Below, one piece after another: positions 56,981 to 64,000 of a stretch of DNA of 64,000 nt (within the stretch, counting starts at the first letter, position 1; the number at the start of each line of letters is the position of its first letter). A program made the position numbers and the translations under genes. The DNA lies in NCBI RefSeq assembly GCF_006443685.1, contig NZ_VFYP01000001.1, positions 2,480,001 to 2,544,000 on the forward strand, given 5' to 3'. Source of the stretch: Rhizobium glycinendophyticum (GTDB lineage: Bacteria; Pseudomonadota; Alphaproteobacteria; Rhizobiales; Rhizobiaceae). The notes beneath the pieces are model-generated. The model saw nothing but the letters and a program-made list of their open reading frames with translations, was not told where the DNA came from and did not search any database.

Positions 56981-57451
56981 ATGACGGAACAAATCGACCC
57001 CGCCCGCATCCTCGAAGTGGATCGCCTCGTCTCCGCCCCCATCGATCTCGTCTTCGAGATGTTCACCCAGCCACGGCACATCGATCAGTGGTGGGGACCG
57101 GACGGTTTCCGCAATGAGACCCACGAGATGGAGTTTTCCGTCGGCGGCCTGTGGCGCTACACGATGCACGGACCGGACGGCAAGGACTGGCCGAACTGGG
57201 TACGCTATCAGGACATCACGCCCCCGACCCGCATCGCCTATGAGCATGGTGGTGAAATGGGTGAGCCCGCGCATTTCGACGGCGTCATTACCCTTCAGCC
57301 GCAGGGCTCGGAAACCCGGGTGACGATCACGCTGATTTTTCCTTCAGCCGAAGCCCGCGACGCGACGCTTGAGTTCGGCGCCGTCGAAGGCGGTCGTCAA
57401 ACGCTTGCCCGCCTAGACGGGTTCGCCTCGAGCCAGATGCTCGGGAGTTGA
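56981..57451 (+). CDS. SRPBCC (AHSA1-like) protein, tandem paralogue
   Basis: This 156-residue protein resembles the preceding one: VSAPIDLVFEMFTQPRHIDQ, then WWGPDGFRNETHEMEFSVGG near 36-55, and LWRYTMHGPDG. The shared WWGP(H/D)GF core shows that the two genes arose by duplication. It is the last member of the ArsR operon. The MFS pump gene follows 112 bases later on the same strand. Confidence 0.9.
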   Translation: MTEQIDPARILEVDRLVSAPIDLVFEMFTQPRHIDQWWGPDGFRNETHEMEFSVGGLWRYTMHGPDGKDWPNWVRYQDITPPTRIAYEHGGEMGEPAHFDGVITLQPQGSETRVTITLIFPSAEARDATLEFGAVEGGRQTLARLDGFASSQMLGS

Positions 57452-57563
57452 CATCTCCGACATGTCCCGGCCCTTCATCGGCGAGAACATGTTCCATCAA
57501 ATAATGGCATTTGTCTAAAGCCGTACGCCAAGGCACTGTGCCGCCGTCTATCGGGAGGTTAGC

Positions 57564-59108
57564 ATGTCCGAGATCATCGAAACCGCCGCTACCAAAGCCA
57601 CCCGCCGCGAATGGATCGGCCTTCTGATCCTGTCCATCGCCTGCCTGATCTATTCGATGGATCTCTCCGTGCTCTTCCTCGCGATCCCGTCGATCGTTCG
57701 CGATCTTGATCCGTCCGCCACACAGCTCCTCTGGATCAATGATATCTACGGCTTCATGGTCGCAGGCTTCCTCGTGACCATGGGCACGCTCGGCGACAGG
57801 ATCGGCCGACGCAAGGTGCTGCTGATTGGCGCCTTCTTCTTTGCCGCCGCCTCAATCTTTGCTGCCTTCGCCCGAACCGCCGACATGCTGATCTTGGCGC
57901 GCGCGCTCCTTGGCATCGCCGGCGCCACCATCGCCCCCTCCACGCTCTCGCTCGTCGTCAACCTGTTTCGCGATGAAGGCGAGCGCAACCGTGCCATCAG
58001 CATCTGGGGCACCGCCTTCGCGCTCGGCGGCCTCATCGGTCCATTGATCGGTGGCGTATTGCTGCAATACTTCCACTGGGGCTCGGTCTTCCTGATCAAC
58101 GTGCCGATCATGGCGCTGCTCCTCGCGACAGCGCCCTTCCTGCTACCGGAATACAAGGACGACAATGCCGGTCGCCTCGATCTTTTGAGCGTCGCACTTT
58201 CGCTGCTGACGGTGCTCCCCGTTGTCTATGGCTTCAAGAAGATGGCCGCCGACGGCTTTTCCTCCGAACAGCTCCTGCCCATCGCCCTCGGTCTCGTCGT
58301 CGGCTGGATCTTCGTCAGGCGCCAGAAGACGCTGGAGCACCCAATGATCGATCTCGCCCTTTTCCGCATCCCCGCTTTCGCCGCTTCACTGCTGGTCAAT
58401 CTCGCCGGTGTCTTCTTCATCTTCGGAATTTTTCTCTTCCAGAACCTCTTCTTCCAGCTCGTCGTCGGCCTGACGCCGCTCGAAGCCGCGCTCTGGTCGA
58501 TACCCTCCTCATTGGTTTTCACCATCATGTCCTTCCAGGCCTGGCGCGTGACGAACCGGTTCGGTCCCGTCCGCACCGTGCTGGCTGGTCTCTTGGTGAA
58601 CGCGCTCGGCACCGGCCTGATGGCGATCGCCGCGTGGCATTCCAGCCTCGTCGGTGTCCTCGCATCCAGCATGATCATGGGCATCGGCTTCGTGCACGTG
58701 ATTCTGACAACCACGGGTCTGATCGTCGGCACCGCGCCGCCGGAACGGGCAGGCTCCGCCTCGGCCATCTCGGAGACCAGCGCGGAATTTGGCGGCGCGC
58801 TCGGTGTGGCAATTCTCGGCAGCTTGGCGACGGTCTTCTACCGCTTCGGCATGGCCAAAGCAGACCTGAACGGCCTTGCCCCAACCGACGCCGCAGCCGT
58901 CACCACGACGCTCGGCAGCGCCATCGACATCGCCCGCAAGACCGGCAACGAGGCCGCTCCATGGCTCGCCACGGCCCGCGACAGCTATGCCGGTGGCTTC
59001 GCAATTTGTTGTCTCCTCGCCTGTGTCACCCTCCTGGCGCTCGCCGCGATTGCCCAACGAGTTTACGCCCGCGCCCACATTGACGAGAGCCGCATGGGTC
59101 AGCACTAA
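57564..59108 (+). CDS. MFS multidrug transporter, 14-TM (DHA2-type)
   Basis: This 514-residue inner-membrane pump has about fourteen hydrophobic segments. Typical DHA2 stretches are YSMDLSVLFLAIPSIVRDL near 30-48, MGTLGDRIGRRKVLLIGAFF near 73-92 (the loop 2-3 motif), and ALGGLIGPLIGGVLLQYFHW near 153-172. Resemblance to SmvA/QacA-type pumps suggests export of cationic antiseptics or dyes with proton exchange. An AGGT-type site precedes the ATG. It follows the ArsR operon but with enough space for its own promoter. Confidence 0.93.
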   Translation: MSEIIETAATKATRREWIGLLILSIACLIYSMDLSVLFLAIPSIVRDLDPSATQLLWINDIYGFMVAGFLVTMGTLGDRIGRRKVLLIGAFFFAAASIFAAFARTADMLILARALLGIAGATIAPSTLSLVVNLFRDEGERNRAISIWGTAFALGGLIGPLIGGVLLQYFHWGSVFLINVPIMALLLATAPFLLPEYKDDNAGRLDLLSVALSLLTVLPVVYGFKKMAADGFSSEQLLPIALGLVVGWIFVRRQKTLEHPMIDLALFRIPAFAASLLVNLAGVFFIFGIFLFQNLFFQLVVGLTPLEAALWSIPSSLVFTIMSFQAWRVTNRFGPVRTVLAGLLVNALGTGLMAIAAWHSSLVGVLASSMIMGIGFVHVILTTTGLIVGTAPPERAGSASAISETSAEFGGALGVAILGSLATVFYRFGMAKADLNGLAPTDAAAVTTTLGSAIDIARKTGNEAAPWLATARDSYAGGFAICCLLACVTLLALAAIAQRVYARAHIDESRMGQH

Positions 59109-59218
59109 AGAGATCTTTCACTGAAGCTTTCCGGGCTTCTTCGTATCGGGAAAGCTCTAGCTCCCTGTCCTGGGAAATTCGAGACGCCCGACCGCTGCGC
59201 ACTTTTGCTGGAATTGCT

Positions 59219-60676
59219 TTAGACCTGCAGCGAAGCGCGCAAGCGAGCGACATCCGCCAGATCGGACCGGAAGACGGCAAGGCTGCGCACCTTTAGCGCC
59301 TCGTCCGGCATGCGCAGAATGGCAGCCGGGTGCGTGGTCACGAACAGGATCATCCCGTCTCGCATCGGGATAGGCATGCCGCGCACCTCGGCAATGGGTT
59401 TTGCCTCTCCCGTAAGCGCCAGATAGGCCGTCGCGCCCAGCGCCACCACGACCTTTGGCTTCACGACGTCCAATTCCTTCGCCAGCCACCAGCGGCAATG
59501 CGCCACCTCGCCGGCCTCGGGCCGCATGTGGATCCGGCGCTTGCCACGCCGCTCATGTTTGAAATGCTTCACTGCATTGGTCACGTAGACCTCGTCACGG
59601 TCGATCCCGGCCATGGAAATGGCCTCGTCGAAGACCCGGCCAGCGGGGCCCACGAATGGCCGCCCAGCCAGGTCTTCCGTGTCGCCCGGCTGCTCACCGA
59701 CAAACATCACCTCGGCATTCTCTGCTCCCTCGCCGAATACCGTCTGGGTCGCATGGCAATGCAGTGGACAAAGCGTGCAACCTGCCGCTTCACGGCGCAG
59801 CGTTTCGAGCGGCGTCAACGGCTCACGCCCCTCGTCTGCATCCTGCGCTCGCCAGGCCTCCTGCAAGCGCTCATGAAAGGCTGGCGGTTGGCTTGCCGCG
59901 CGGGCCGCCATCTCCGCCACTCGGCGCTCGGCTCCCGCGATCAGCCCCGGGATAAGCGCCGCCTCCGGCATGTTCTTCCAGTATTTCTTCGGCATCTCCG
60001 ATTGCATCGCCCGGATTTTCACCCGCGCCGGATTGAAGATGTTGGCGAAATAAGTCTGCCAGAGCCCATCCGTCTCGTCCTCTGCAACAGGCCTCTCCGC
60101 CGGCTCTGTCGAGACCTGCAGCACTTCCCCGTCCCAGGCCGCAGCGCCCTTCGGCGTTGCGATCAGCCAATCCATGTCGGTGAAGCGACGCTGGAAGAAG
60201 CCGGCCGTGCGCGCAACGATGAAATGATCAGGCTCGAACCAGGCGACGAAGCGACGCCGTCCCGTCTGCATAGCCGGCACCTCGCGAAAGCGCACAAAGG
60301 CCTTCATCTTGTGACTGTCTCGCCTGACATTCTTGATCATCGCCCGCAACAGGCTGACATCGGGATCCGAAGTCACCTCCAGCAGCGCGCGCTCTTTCTC
60401 GATCCGCCAGAGCAACCGGTAGAGAAGTCCGAAACGCGCGGGATCGCTGTGGCATATCGCGGCCTCGGCAGCCTCCAGAAACCCCTTCGGCACAGAAAAG
60501 ACGGCGGCAGCGCCTGCATAGCTTTCGACGGAGGCATTCAACCCGAACAGGTCCCCTCCGCCATCCGCTGATTGCCAGAGAACATCCTGCGGCGGAACAC
60601 CTCCGGCAAGAAGCGCCCGCGCGGCACTACGCCACTCGGCGAAATCCCCCCGCCCTTTCAGCATCACTTGGCGCAT
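59219..60676 (-). CDS. udgX: DUF4130-UdgX fusion, uracil-DNA binding/glycosylase protein
   Basis: This 485-residue protein joins an N-terminal DUF4130 domain (residues about 60-240, with YRLLWRIEKERALLEVTSDP and MKAFVRFREV) to a UdgX-type uracil-DNA glycosylase. The latter shows the Fe-S cysteines in EAAGCTLCPLHCHATQTVFG near 310-329, the active-site GEQPGDTEDLAGRPFVGPAG near 341-360, and the KRRIH loop (KHERRGKRRIHMRPE near 390) that forms a covalent bond with abasic DNA in UdgX. HPAAILR closes the active site. The ATG at 60676 overlaps the radical SAM stop by one base (TGATG), so the two are translated together. Confidence 0.92.
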   Translation of the reverse strand: MRQVMLKGRGDFAEWRSAARALLAGGVPPQDVLWQSADGGGDLFGLNASVESYAGAAAVFSVPKGFLEAAEAAICHSDPARFGLLYRLLWRIEKERALLEVTSDPDVSLLRAMIKNVRRDSHKMKAFVRFREVPAMQTGRRRFVAWFEPDHFIVARTAGFFQRRFTDMDWLIATPKGAAAWDGEVLQVSTEPAERPVAEDETDGLWQTYFANIFNPARVKIRAMQSEMPKKYWKNMPEAALIPGLIAGAERRVAEMAARAASQPPAFHERLQEAWRAQDADEGREPLTPLETLRREAAGCTLCPLHCHATQTVFGEGAENAEVMFVGEQPGDTEDLAGRPFVGPAGRVFDEAISMAGIDRDEVYVTNAVKHFKHERRGKRRIHMRPEAGEVAHCRWWLAKELDVVKPKVVVALGATAYLALTGEAKPIAEVRGMPIPMRDGMILFVTTHPAAILRMPDEALKVRSLAVFRSDLADVARLRASLQV

Positions 60677-61911
60677 CAGAACAGCTGCAACTGTTCCGGC
60701 GGCGGCGCAAAGGCCGCCCTCAGATCCGAGCGATCGAGGCTCTGATGCGGTGACCACCCCTCCGCCGTGATGAACGAGCGCACCTTCTTGAGCGATACGC
60801 CCAGCCGCGCAAGATCCTCAAGCCGCACCGTGCGATGACGCCGCGCCGAGATCAGCGCATTGACGGTCTTGGTGCCGAAGCCCGGCACGCGCAGCAAGGT
60901 TTCCTTGTCCGCCTTGTTCACATCAACCGGAAAACGGTCGCGATTGCCAAGCGCCCAGGCGAGCTTCGGGTCAAGCTCGAGATCGAGCATGCCGCCATGC
61001 CCAACCGACGAAATCTCTTCGACGGAAAAACCGTAGAAGCGATAAAGCCAGTCGGCCTGGTAGAGCCTGTGCTCGCGCATCAGCGGCGGCTTGATCAGCG
61101 GCAGGTTCTTCGAACTGTCCGGGATCGGGCTGAAGGCCGAATAATAGACGCGCTTCAGACCGTAGGAGCTGTAGAGCCGCGCACTCGACCCGAGGATCGT
61201 CGCGTCATTCGCCCCGTCGGCGCCCACGATCATCTGCGTGCTCTGCCCGCCAGGCACGAAGGTCTTGCGCTTACCCGTCATGGTCGGCTCACGCGCCTCC
61301 TCGATCTTCAACCTGAGATCCGCCATCGACCGACGGATATTCACCGGCCGCTTCTCGGGCGCATAACGCTCCAGGCCGTGATCGGTGGGCAGCTCGATAT
61401 TGATCGACAGACGGTCGGCATAAAGGCCCGCCTCTTCCACAAGATGGGCAGACGCCTCCGGGATGGTTTTGAGATGGATATAGCCGCGAAAGCCGTGCTT
61501 GACGCGCAGATCCCGGGCGATCTTCACCATCTCTGCCATCGTATCGTCAGAGGAGCGGATGATGCCGGAAGACAGGAACAGGCCTTCGATGTAGTTGCGC
61601 CTATAGAACTCGATCGTCAGCCACACGACCTCATCCGGCGTGAACCGCGCCCGCTCCACATTGCTGGACGAGCGATTGATGCAATAGGCACAGTCATAGA
61701 TGCAGAAATTGGTGAGCAGGATCTTCAACAGCGAGATGCAGCGACCGTCGGGCGCATAGGCATGGCAGATGCCCGAGCCTTCCGTGGACCCGAGCCCCCC
61801 ACTTGTCTTCGAATCCCGCTTTGTCGTTCCGCTCGAGGCGCAGGACGCATCATACTTGGCCGCATCAGAGAGAATGGCCAGTCGATCTTTCAGCGATTTC
61901 TTCATAATCAT
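60676..61911 (-). CDS. Radical SAM protein, predicted DNA modification/repair
   Basis: This 411-residue protein has the radical SAM cluster CIYDCAYC (with flanking KILLTNF and INRSSSN) near residue 75 and a C-terminal helix-hairpin-helix (NKADKETLLRVPGFGTKTVN near 333-352) for DNA binding. It matches the predicted DNA-repair radical SAM family that is habitually paired with the DUF4130-UdgX protein. The start at 61911 (MIMKKSLK) or 61905 is preferred: the longer frame from 61935 would read through a LexA box. The chemistry it performs on DNA is unknown. Confidence 0.9.
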   Translation of the reverse strand: MIMKKSLKDRLAILSDAAKYDASCASSGTTKRDSKTSGGLGSTEGSGICHAYAPDGRCISLLKILLTNFCIYDCAYCINRSSSNVERARFTPDEVVWLTIEFYRRNYIEGLFLSSGIIRSSDDTMAEMVKIARDLRVKHGFRGYIHLKTIPEASAHLVEEAGLYADRLSINIELPTDHGLERYAPEKRPVNIRRSMADLRLKIEEAREPTMTGKRKTFVPGGQSTQMIVGADGANDATILGSSARLYSSYGLKRVYYSAFSPIPDSSKNLPLIKPPLMREHRLYQADWLYRFYGFSVEEISSVGHGGMLDLELDPKLAWALGNRDRFPVDVNKADKETLLRVPGFGTKTVNALISARRHRTVRLEDLARLGVSLKKVRSFITAEGWSPHQSLDRSDLRAAFAPPPEQLQLF

Positions 61912-61926
61912 GTTCACTATATGTTC
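61912..61926. promoter_or_regulatory. LexA (SOS) box
   Basis: GTTC-ACTATAT-GTTC matches the alphaproteobacterial LexA site GTTC-N7-GTTC exactly (GAAC-N7-GAAC on the coding strand). It ends directly before the radical SAM start, so LexA binding would block this repair operon until DNA damage. Confidence 0.85.
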
Positions 61927-62089
61927 TTGTGACAATCGTCAACAATCCAGACTGCGACAAACCGTCTGGCGGCAACGCCTCTCAAAATTATGTCTGCCAT
62001 TTCATATAATTACACCGGTCTCCCCAAGGGGATGAAGAGACACGGGCATCCCTGTCCGAAAACTCTGGAAATTTCCGAAAGCATTCTGC

Positions 62090-62095
62090 TATAGT
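62090..62095 (+). promoter_or_regulatory. Candidate -10 element of greA
   Basis: TATAGT lies about 24 bases upstream of the leader hairpin. A clear -35 element is not visible at the usual distance; GGAAATTTCC, a 10-bp palindrome, occupies 62067-62076. This is tentative. Confidence 0.35.
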
Positions 62096-62118
62096 GTTTG
62101 CAACCTGATTTGTGACAC

Positions 62119-62154
62119 GGTTCCGCAGCTTTGCTTCGGAACCTGTTTTCTTTT
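62119..62154 (+). terminator. Terminator-like hairpin in the greA leader
   Basis: GGTTCCG and CGGAACC form a 7-bp stem, with AGC/GCT able to pair in the loop, followed by TGTTTTCTTTT. No plus-strand gene lies upstream that it could serve. It is 40 bases before the greA start and may attenuate greA or release a short RNA. Confidence 0.75.
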
Positions 62155-62193
62155 GTGCCCGCGCCTGCGGCCAAAGAGACGAAGGAAGAAGAC

Positions 62194-62670
62194 ATGGTAG
62201 AAAAGGTACCGATGACGCAGAACGGCTTTGCCAAGCTCAGCGAAGAGCTGCGCTGGCGCCAGCAGGAAGAGCGTCCGCGCATCATCGAGGCGATCGCCGA
62301 GGCGCGCGCCCATGGCGACCTCTCGGAAAATGCCGAATATCACGCCGCCAAGGAAGCCCAGAGCCATAACGAAGGCCGCGTCGGCGAGCTGGAAGACCTG
62401 ATCGCCCGCGCCGAAGTCATCGACCTCACCAAGATGTCCGGCTCGAAGATCAAGTTCGGCGCCACCGTGAAGCTGGTCGACGAGGACACCGACGAGGAAA
62501 AGACCTACCAGATCGTCGGCGACCAGGAAGCCGACGTGAAGGCCGGCCGCATCTCTATTTCGTCCCCGATCGCCCGCGCCCTGATCGGCAAGGAAGTCGG
62601 CGACAACATCGAAGTGGTGGCTCCCGGCGGCTCCAAGGCCTACGAAATCCTTGCGGTCAACTGGGGTTGA
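62194..62670 (+). CDS. greA: Transcription elongation factor GreA
   Basis: This 158-residue factor rescues backtracked RNA polymerase by stimulating transcript cleavage. The N-terminal coiled coil carries the acidic tip in [20 protein letters not shown] near residues 36-55 (the DLSENAEY motif). The C-terminal FKBP-like domain has [20 protein letters not shown] near 109-128 and ALIGKEVGD. The length is normal. The ATG at 62194 follows a GGAAG site. The leader carries a terminator-like hairpin. An LPS glycosyltransferase gene follows after 16 bases. Confidence 0.97.
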   Translation: MVEKVPMTQNGFAKLSEELRWRQQEERPRIIEAIAEARAHGDLSENAEYHAAKEAQSHNEGRVGELEDLIARAEVIDLTKMSGSKIKFGATVKLVDEDTDEEKTYQIVGDQEADVKAGRISISSPIARALIGKEVGDNIEVVAPGGSKAYEILAVNWG

Positions 62671-62686
62671 TGGGCGAAACTCCCTG

Positions 62687-63757
62687 ATGGCGAAAAGCGA
62701 GACGACATACGTGGATCCCGCCGGGGTCCACGTGATCGCGCCGAATTTCAAGATACGTCTGTCCGGCGTCACCTCGACGATCATCCAGCTCGTACCGGTC
62801 CAGAACCGGCTCGGCCAGAAAGTCGCCGTGCTGGGTCCGGGGCTTCCGGGTCATCTGCCTCATCTGCGGTATCGGGATCTCTGGAAGCTGTGGAAGCGTC
62901 CGGCGGGTGCTGCCCATCGCGTCTGGCACGCCCGCCGCAACATCGAGATGTTGCCAGGCATCATCATGCGCGACGTCATGCGCATGCCCTTGAAGCTCGT
63001 CTTCACCTCCGCCTCGCAGCGCAAGCATTCCGGTTGGACGAAATTTCTGATCCGCCAGATGGACGCGGTGATCGCAACCAGCGCCAAGACGTCGGCCTAT
63101 CTCGAAGTGCCGAACACGGTGATCATGCACGGCATCGACTGCGAAAAGTTCAAGCCGGCCGAAGACAAGGCCGCGGCCAAGCGCGCCTGCGGCCTTGATC
63201 CAGAGCAACGTTATATCGGCTGTTTCGGCCGCGTTCGTCACCAGAAGGGCACCGATCTCTTCGTCGACACGATGATCGCAGTATTGCCCCAGCATCCCGG
63301 CTGGGCCGCGATCGTCGCCGGCCGCGCCACCCCACAGCACCACGCTTTCGAGGAAGAACTCAAGGCAAGAGTGACGACCGCCGGCCTCGCCGACCGCATT
63401 CTCTTCGTCGGCGAACACAAGAACATCGCCGACTGGTACCGCACCCTCGACCTTTTCATCGCCCCACAACGCTGGGAAGGCTTCGGCCTGACCCCGCTGG
63501 AGGCCATGGCAACCGGCGTGCCGGTGGTGGCGACAGATGTGGGGGCGTTTGCGGAGTTGATTGCTGCGGGAGAAAGCACGGCGGGCCGGGTCATTGCACG
63601 GGATGATCTGCCCGCGATGCTGAAGGCAACGACTGACATGATGTCTGGTGCAACCGGTCCCGTGATCGCCGAAGACTGCCGTAACCACGTCTTCGAGAAC
63701 TTCCGCATCGAAACCGAAGCTTCCAGACTGGGGGCACTATACGGGCGCCCGGACTAA
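62687..63757 (+). CDS. lpsB: LPS core glycosyltransferase, LpsB/LpcC-like (GT4)
   Basis: This 356-residue GT-B enzyme belongs to glycosyltransferase family 4. The C-terminal nucleotide-sugar half has RYIGCFGRVRHQKGTDLFVD near 182-201 and PQRWEGFGLTPLEAMATGVP near 260-279, with the family's E-x7-E motif. In Sinorhizobium and Rhizobium, LpsB/LpcC is a mannosyltransferase of the LPS core encoded next to greA. Position and length agree, so the symbol is used on context. The start at 62687 avoids overlap with greA. It should act at the cytoplasmic face of the inner membrane. Confidence 0.85.
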   Translation: MAKSETTYVDPAGVHVIAPNFKIRLSGVTSTIIQLVPVQNRLGQKVAVLGPGLPGHLPHLRYRDLWKLWKRPAGAAHRVWHARRNIEMLPGIIMRDVMRMPLKLVFTSASQRKHSGWTKFLIRQMDAVIATSAKTSAYLEVPNTVIMHGIDCEKFKPAEDKAAAKRACGLDPEQRYIGCFGRVRHQKGTDLFVDTMIAVLPQHPGWAAIVAGRATPQHHAFEEELKARVTTAGLADRILFVGEHKNIADWYRTLDLFIAPQRWEGFGLTPLEAMATGVPVVATDVGAFAELIAAGESTAGRVIARDDLPAMLKATTDMMSGATGPVIAEDCRNHVFENFRIETEASRLGALYGRPD

Positions 63758-63765
63758 GCTGCTTT

Positions 63766-63793
63766 GCCTTGGAGTCCGCGCGTGCTCCAAGGC
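63766..63793. terminator. Hairpin between convergent glycosyltransferase genes
   Basis: GCCTTGGAG and CTCCAAGGC are perfect 9-bp arms with a ten-base loop. No T-run follows on either strand, so it may be a weak or factor-dependent terminator. Confidence 0.45.
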
Positions 63794-63808
63794 TCCTTGC
63801 CGCCGGAC

Positions 63809-64000
63809 TTAGGCTCGCGTCATTACCCCTCTATCGAATAGCCCGATATAGGCGGAGGCGACCGCCTCCTCGGAGAACTGCCCAATTAGCGTTGCATGCC
63901 CCCCCTCGCCCATCGCGGAAGCCAGAGCCGGTTGATCGAGCAGGGCTCGGATCGCAGTCGCGAAGCCATCGACACTGCCGATATCGACGAGAAGTCCGTT
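63809..64000 (-). CDS. Glycosyltransferase, C-terminal end (truncated by window edge)
   Basis: Only the last 63 codons are in view, read from the right edge to a TAA at 63809-63811. NGLLVDIGSVDGFATAIRAL followed by LDQPALASAMGEGGHATLIG is the C-terminal part of a GT4-type glycosyltransferase, where the NGLLV segment follows the nucleotide-sugar site. It is convergent with the LpsB-like gene, and by comparison with S. meliloti it may be another LPS core enzyme of the lps cluster. The specific gene cannot be named. Confidence 0.75.
   Translation of the reverse strand, partial: NGLLVDIGSVDGFATAIRALLDQPALASAMGEGGHATLIGQFSEEAVASAYIGLFDRGVMTRA

Noticed and set aside
59126..59157. Terminator between the MFS and udgX genes (AGCTTTCC/GGAAAGCT)
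   Set aside because: The stem is only 8 bp with a 16-base loop and no T-run, too weak to list as a feature.

Overview
The window looks like a chromosomal segment of an alphaproteobacterium of the Rhizobiales, most likely Rhizobiaceae (Agrobacterium/Rhizobium type). The signs are a GC-rich coding style, an alphaproteobacterial LexA box (GTTC-N7-GTTC), a RIME-like rhizobial palindrome, an F1F0-ATPase zeta-like (DUF1476) protein, a dnaG-rpoD pair, and greA next to an LpsB/LpcC-type LPS mannosyltransferase. The genus call is inference.

Left chromosomal part (1-10563): the end of a PotA-like ABC ATPase gene, a zinc alcohol dehydrogenase, a PotD-like binding protein, a PP2C-like phosphatase, metH (minus strand) with a palindromic operator in its divergent promoter region, an AGE-family sugar epimerase, a SIMPL-domain exported protein, and a CAT-anticodon tRNA.

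Genomic island (about 10547-26101, 15.5 kb): an AT-richer integrated element sits at the 3' end of the tRNA and is bounded by 17-bp direct repeats of that end (10547-10563 and 26085-26101). It encodes a tyrosine integrase, a rolling-circle (HUH) Rep protein, a MobV-type relaxase and several small unknown genes. Its cargo is two anti-phage modules: a Kiwa pair (kwaA/kwaB) and a three-gene 5mC methyltransferase / McrB-like AAA+ / McrC-like nuclease operon resembling LlaJI-type restriction. A roughly 1-kb non-coding stretch (13134-14112) is packed with secondary structure: a 23-bp palindrome, a possible rolling-circle nick site and an array of seven short stem-loops. I read the whole as an integrative mobilizable element that carries defence genes.

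Right chromosomal part (26102-64000): small rhizobial genes, including a zeta-subunit paralogue, YjbQ and a UPF0303 protein; a divergent ArgP-like regulator and LysE/ArgO exporter; a TonB-like DUF930 protein; two adjacent PIN-toxin TA modules; rpoD and dnaG; a decayed brnT with intact brnA; a GatB/YqeY protein; carA; a MATE pump; a zinc metallopeptidase; a GST; a second MDR dehydrogenase; an amidase; a chemoreceptor; a 2H-phosphoesterase-like protein; carB; a DUF4258/DUF2283 pair; an ArsR-SRPBCC-SRPBCC operon followed by a 14-TM MFS pump; and a radical SAM plus DUF4130-UdgX repair operon with a LexA box. The window ends with greA (with a terminator-like leader), an LpsB-like glycosyltransferase and the end of a second, convergent glycosyltransferase.

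All calls come from reading the sequence and from remembered family features. No database search was run.
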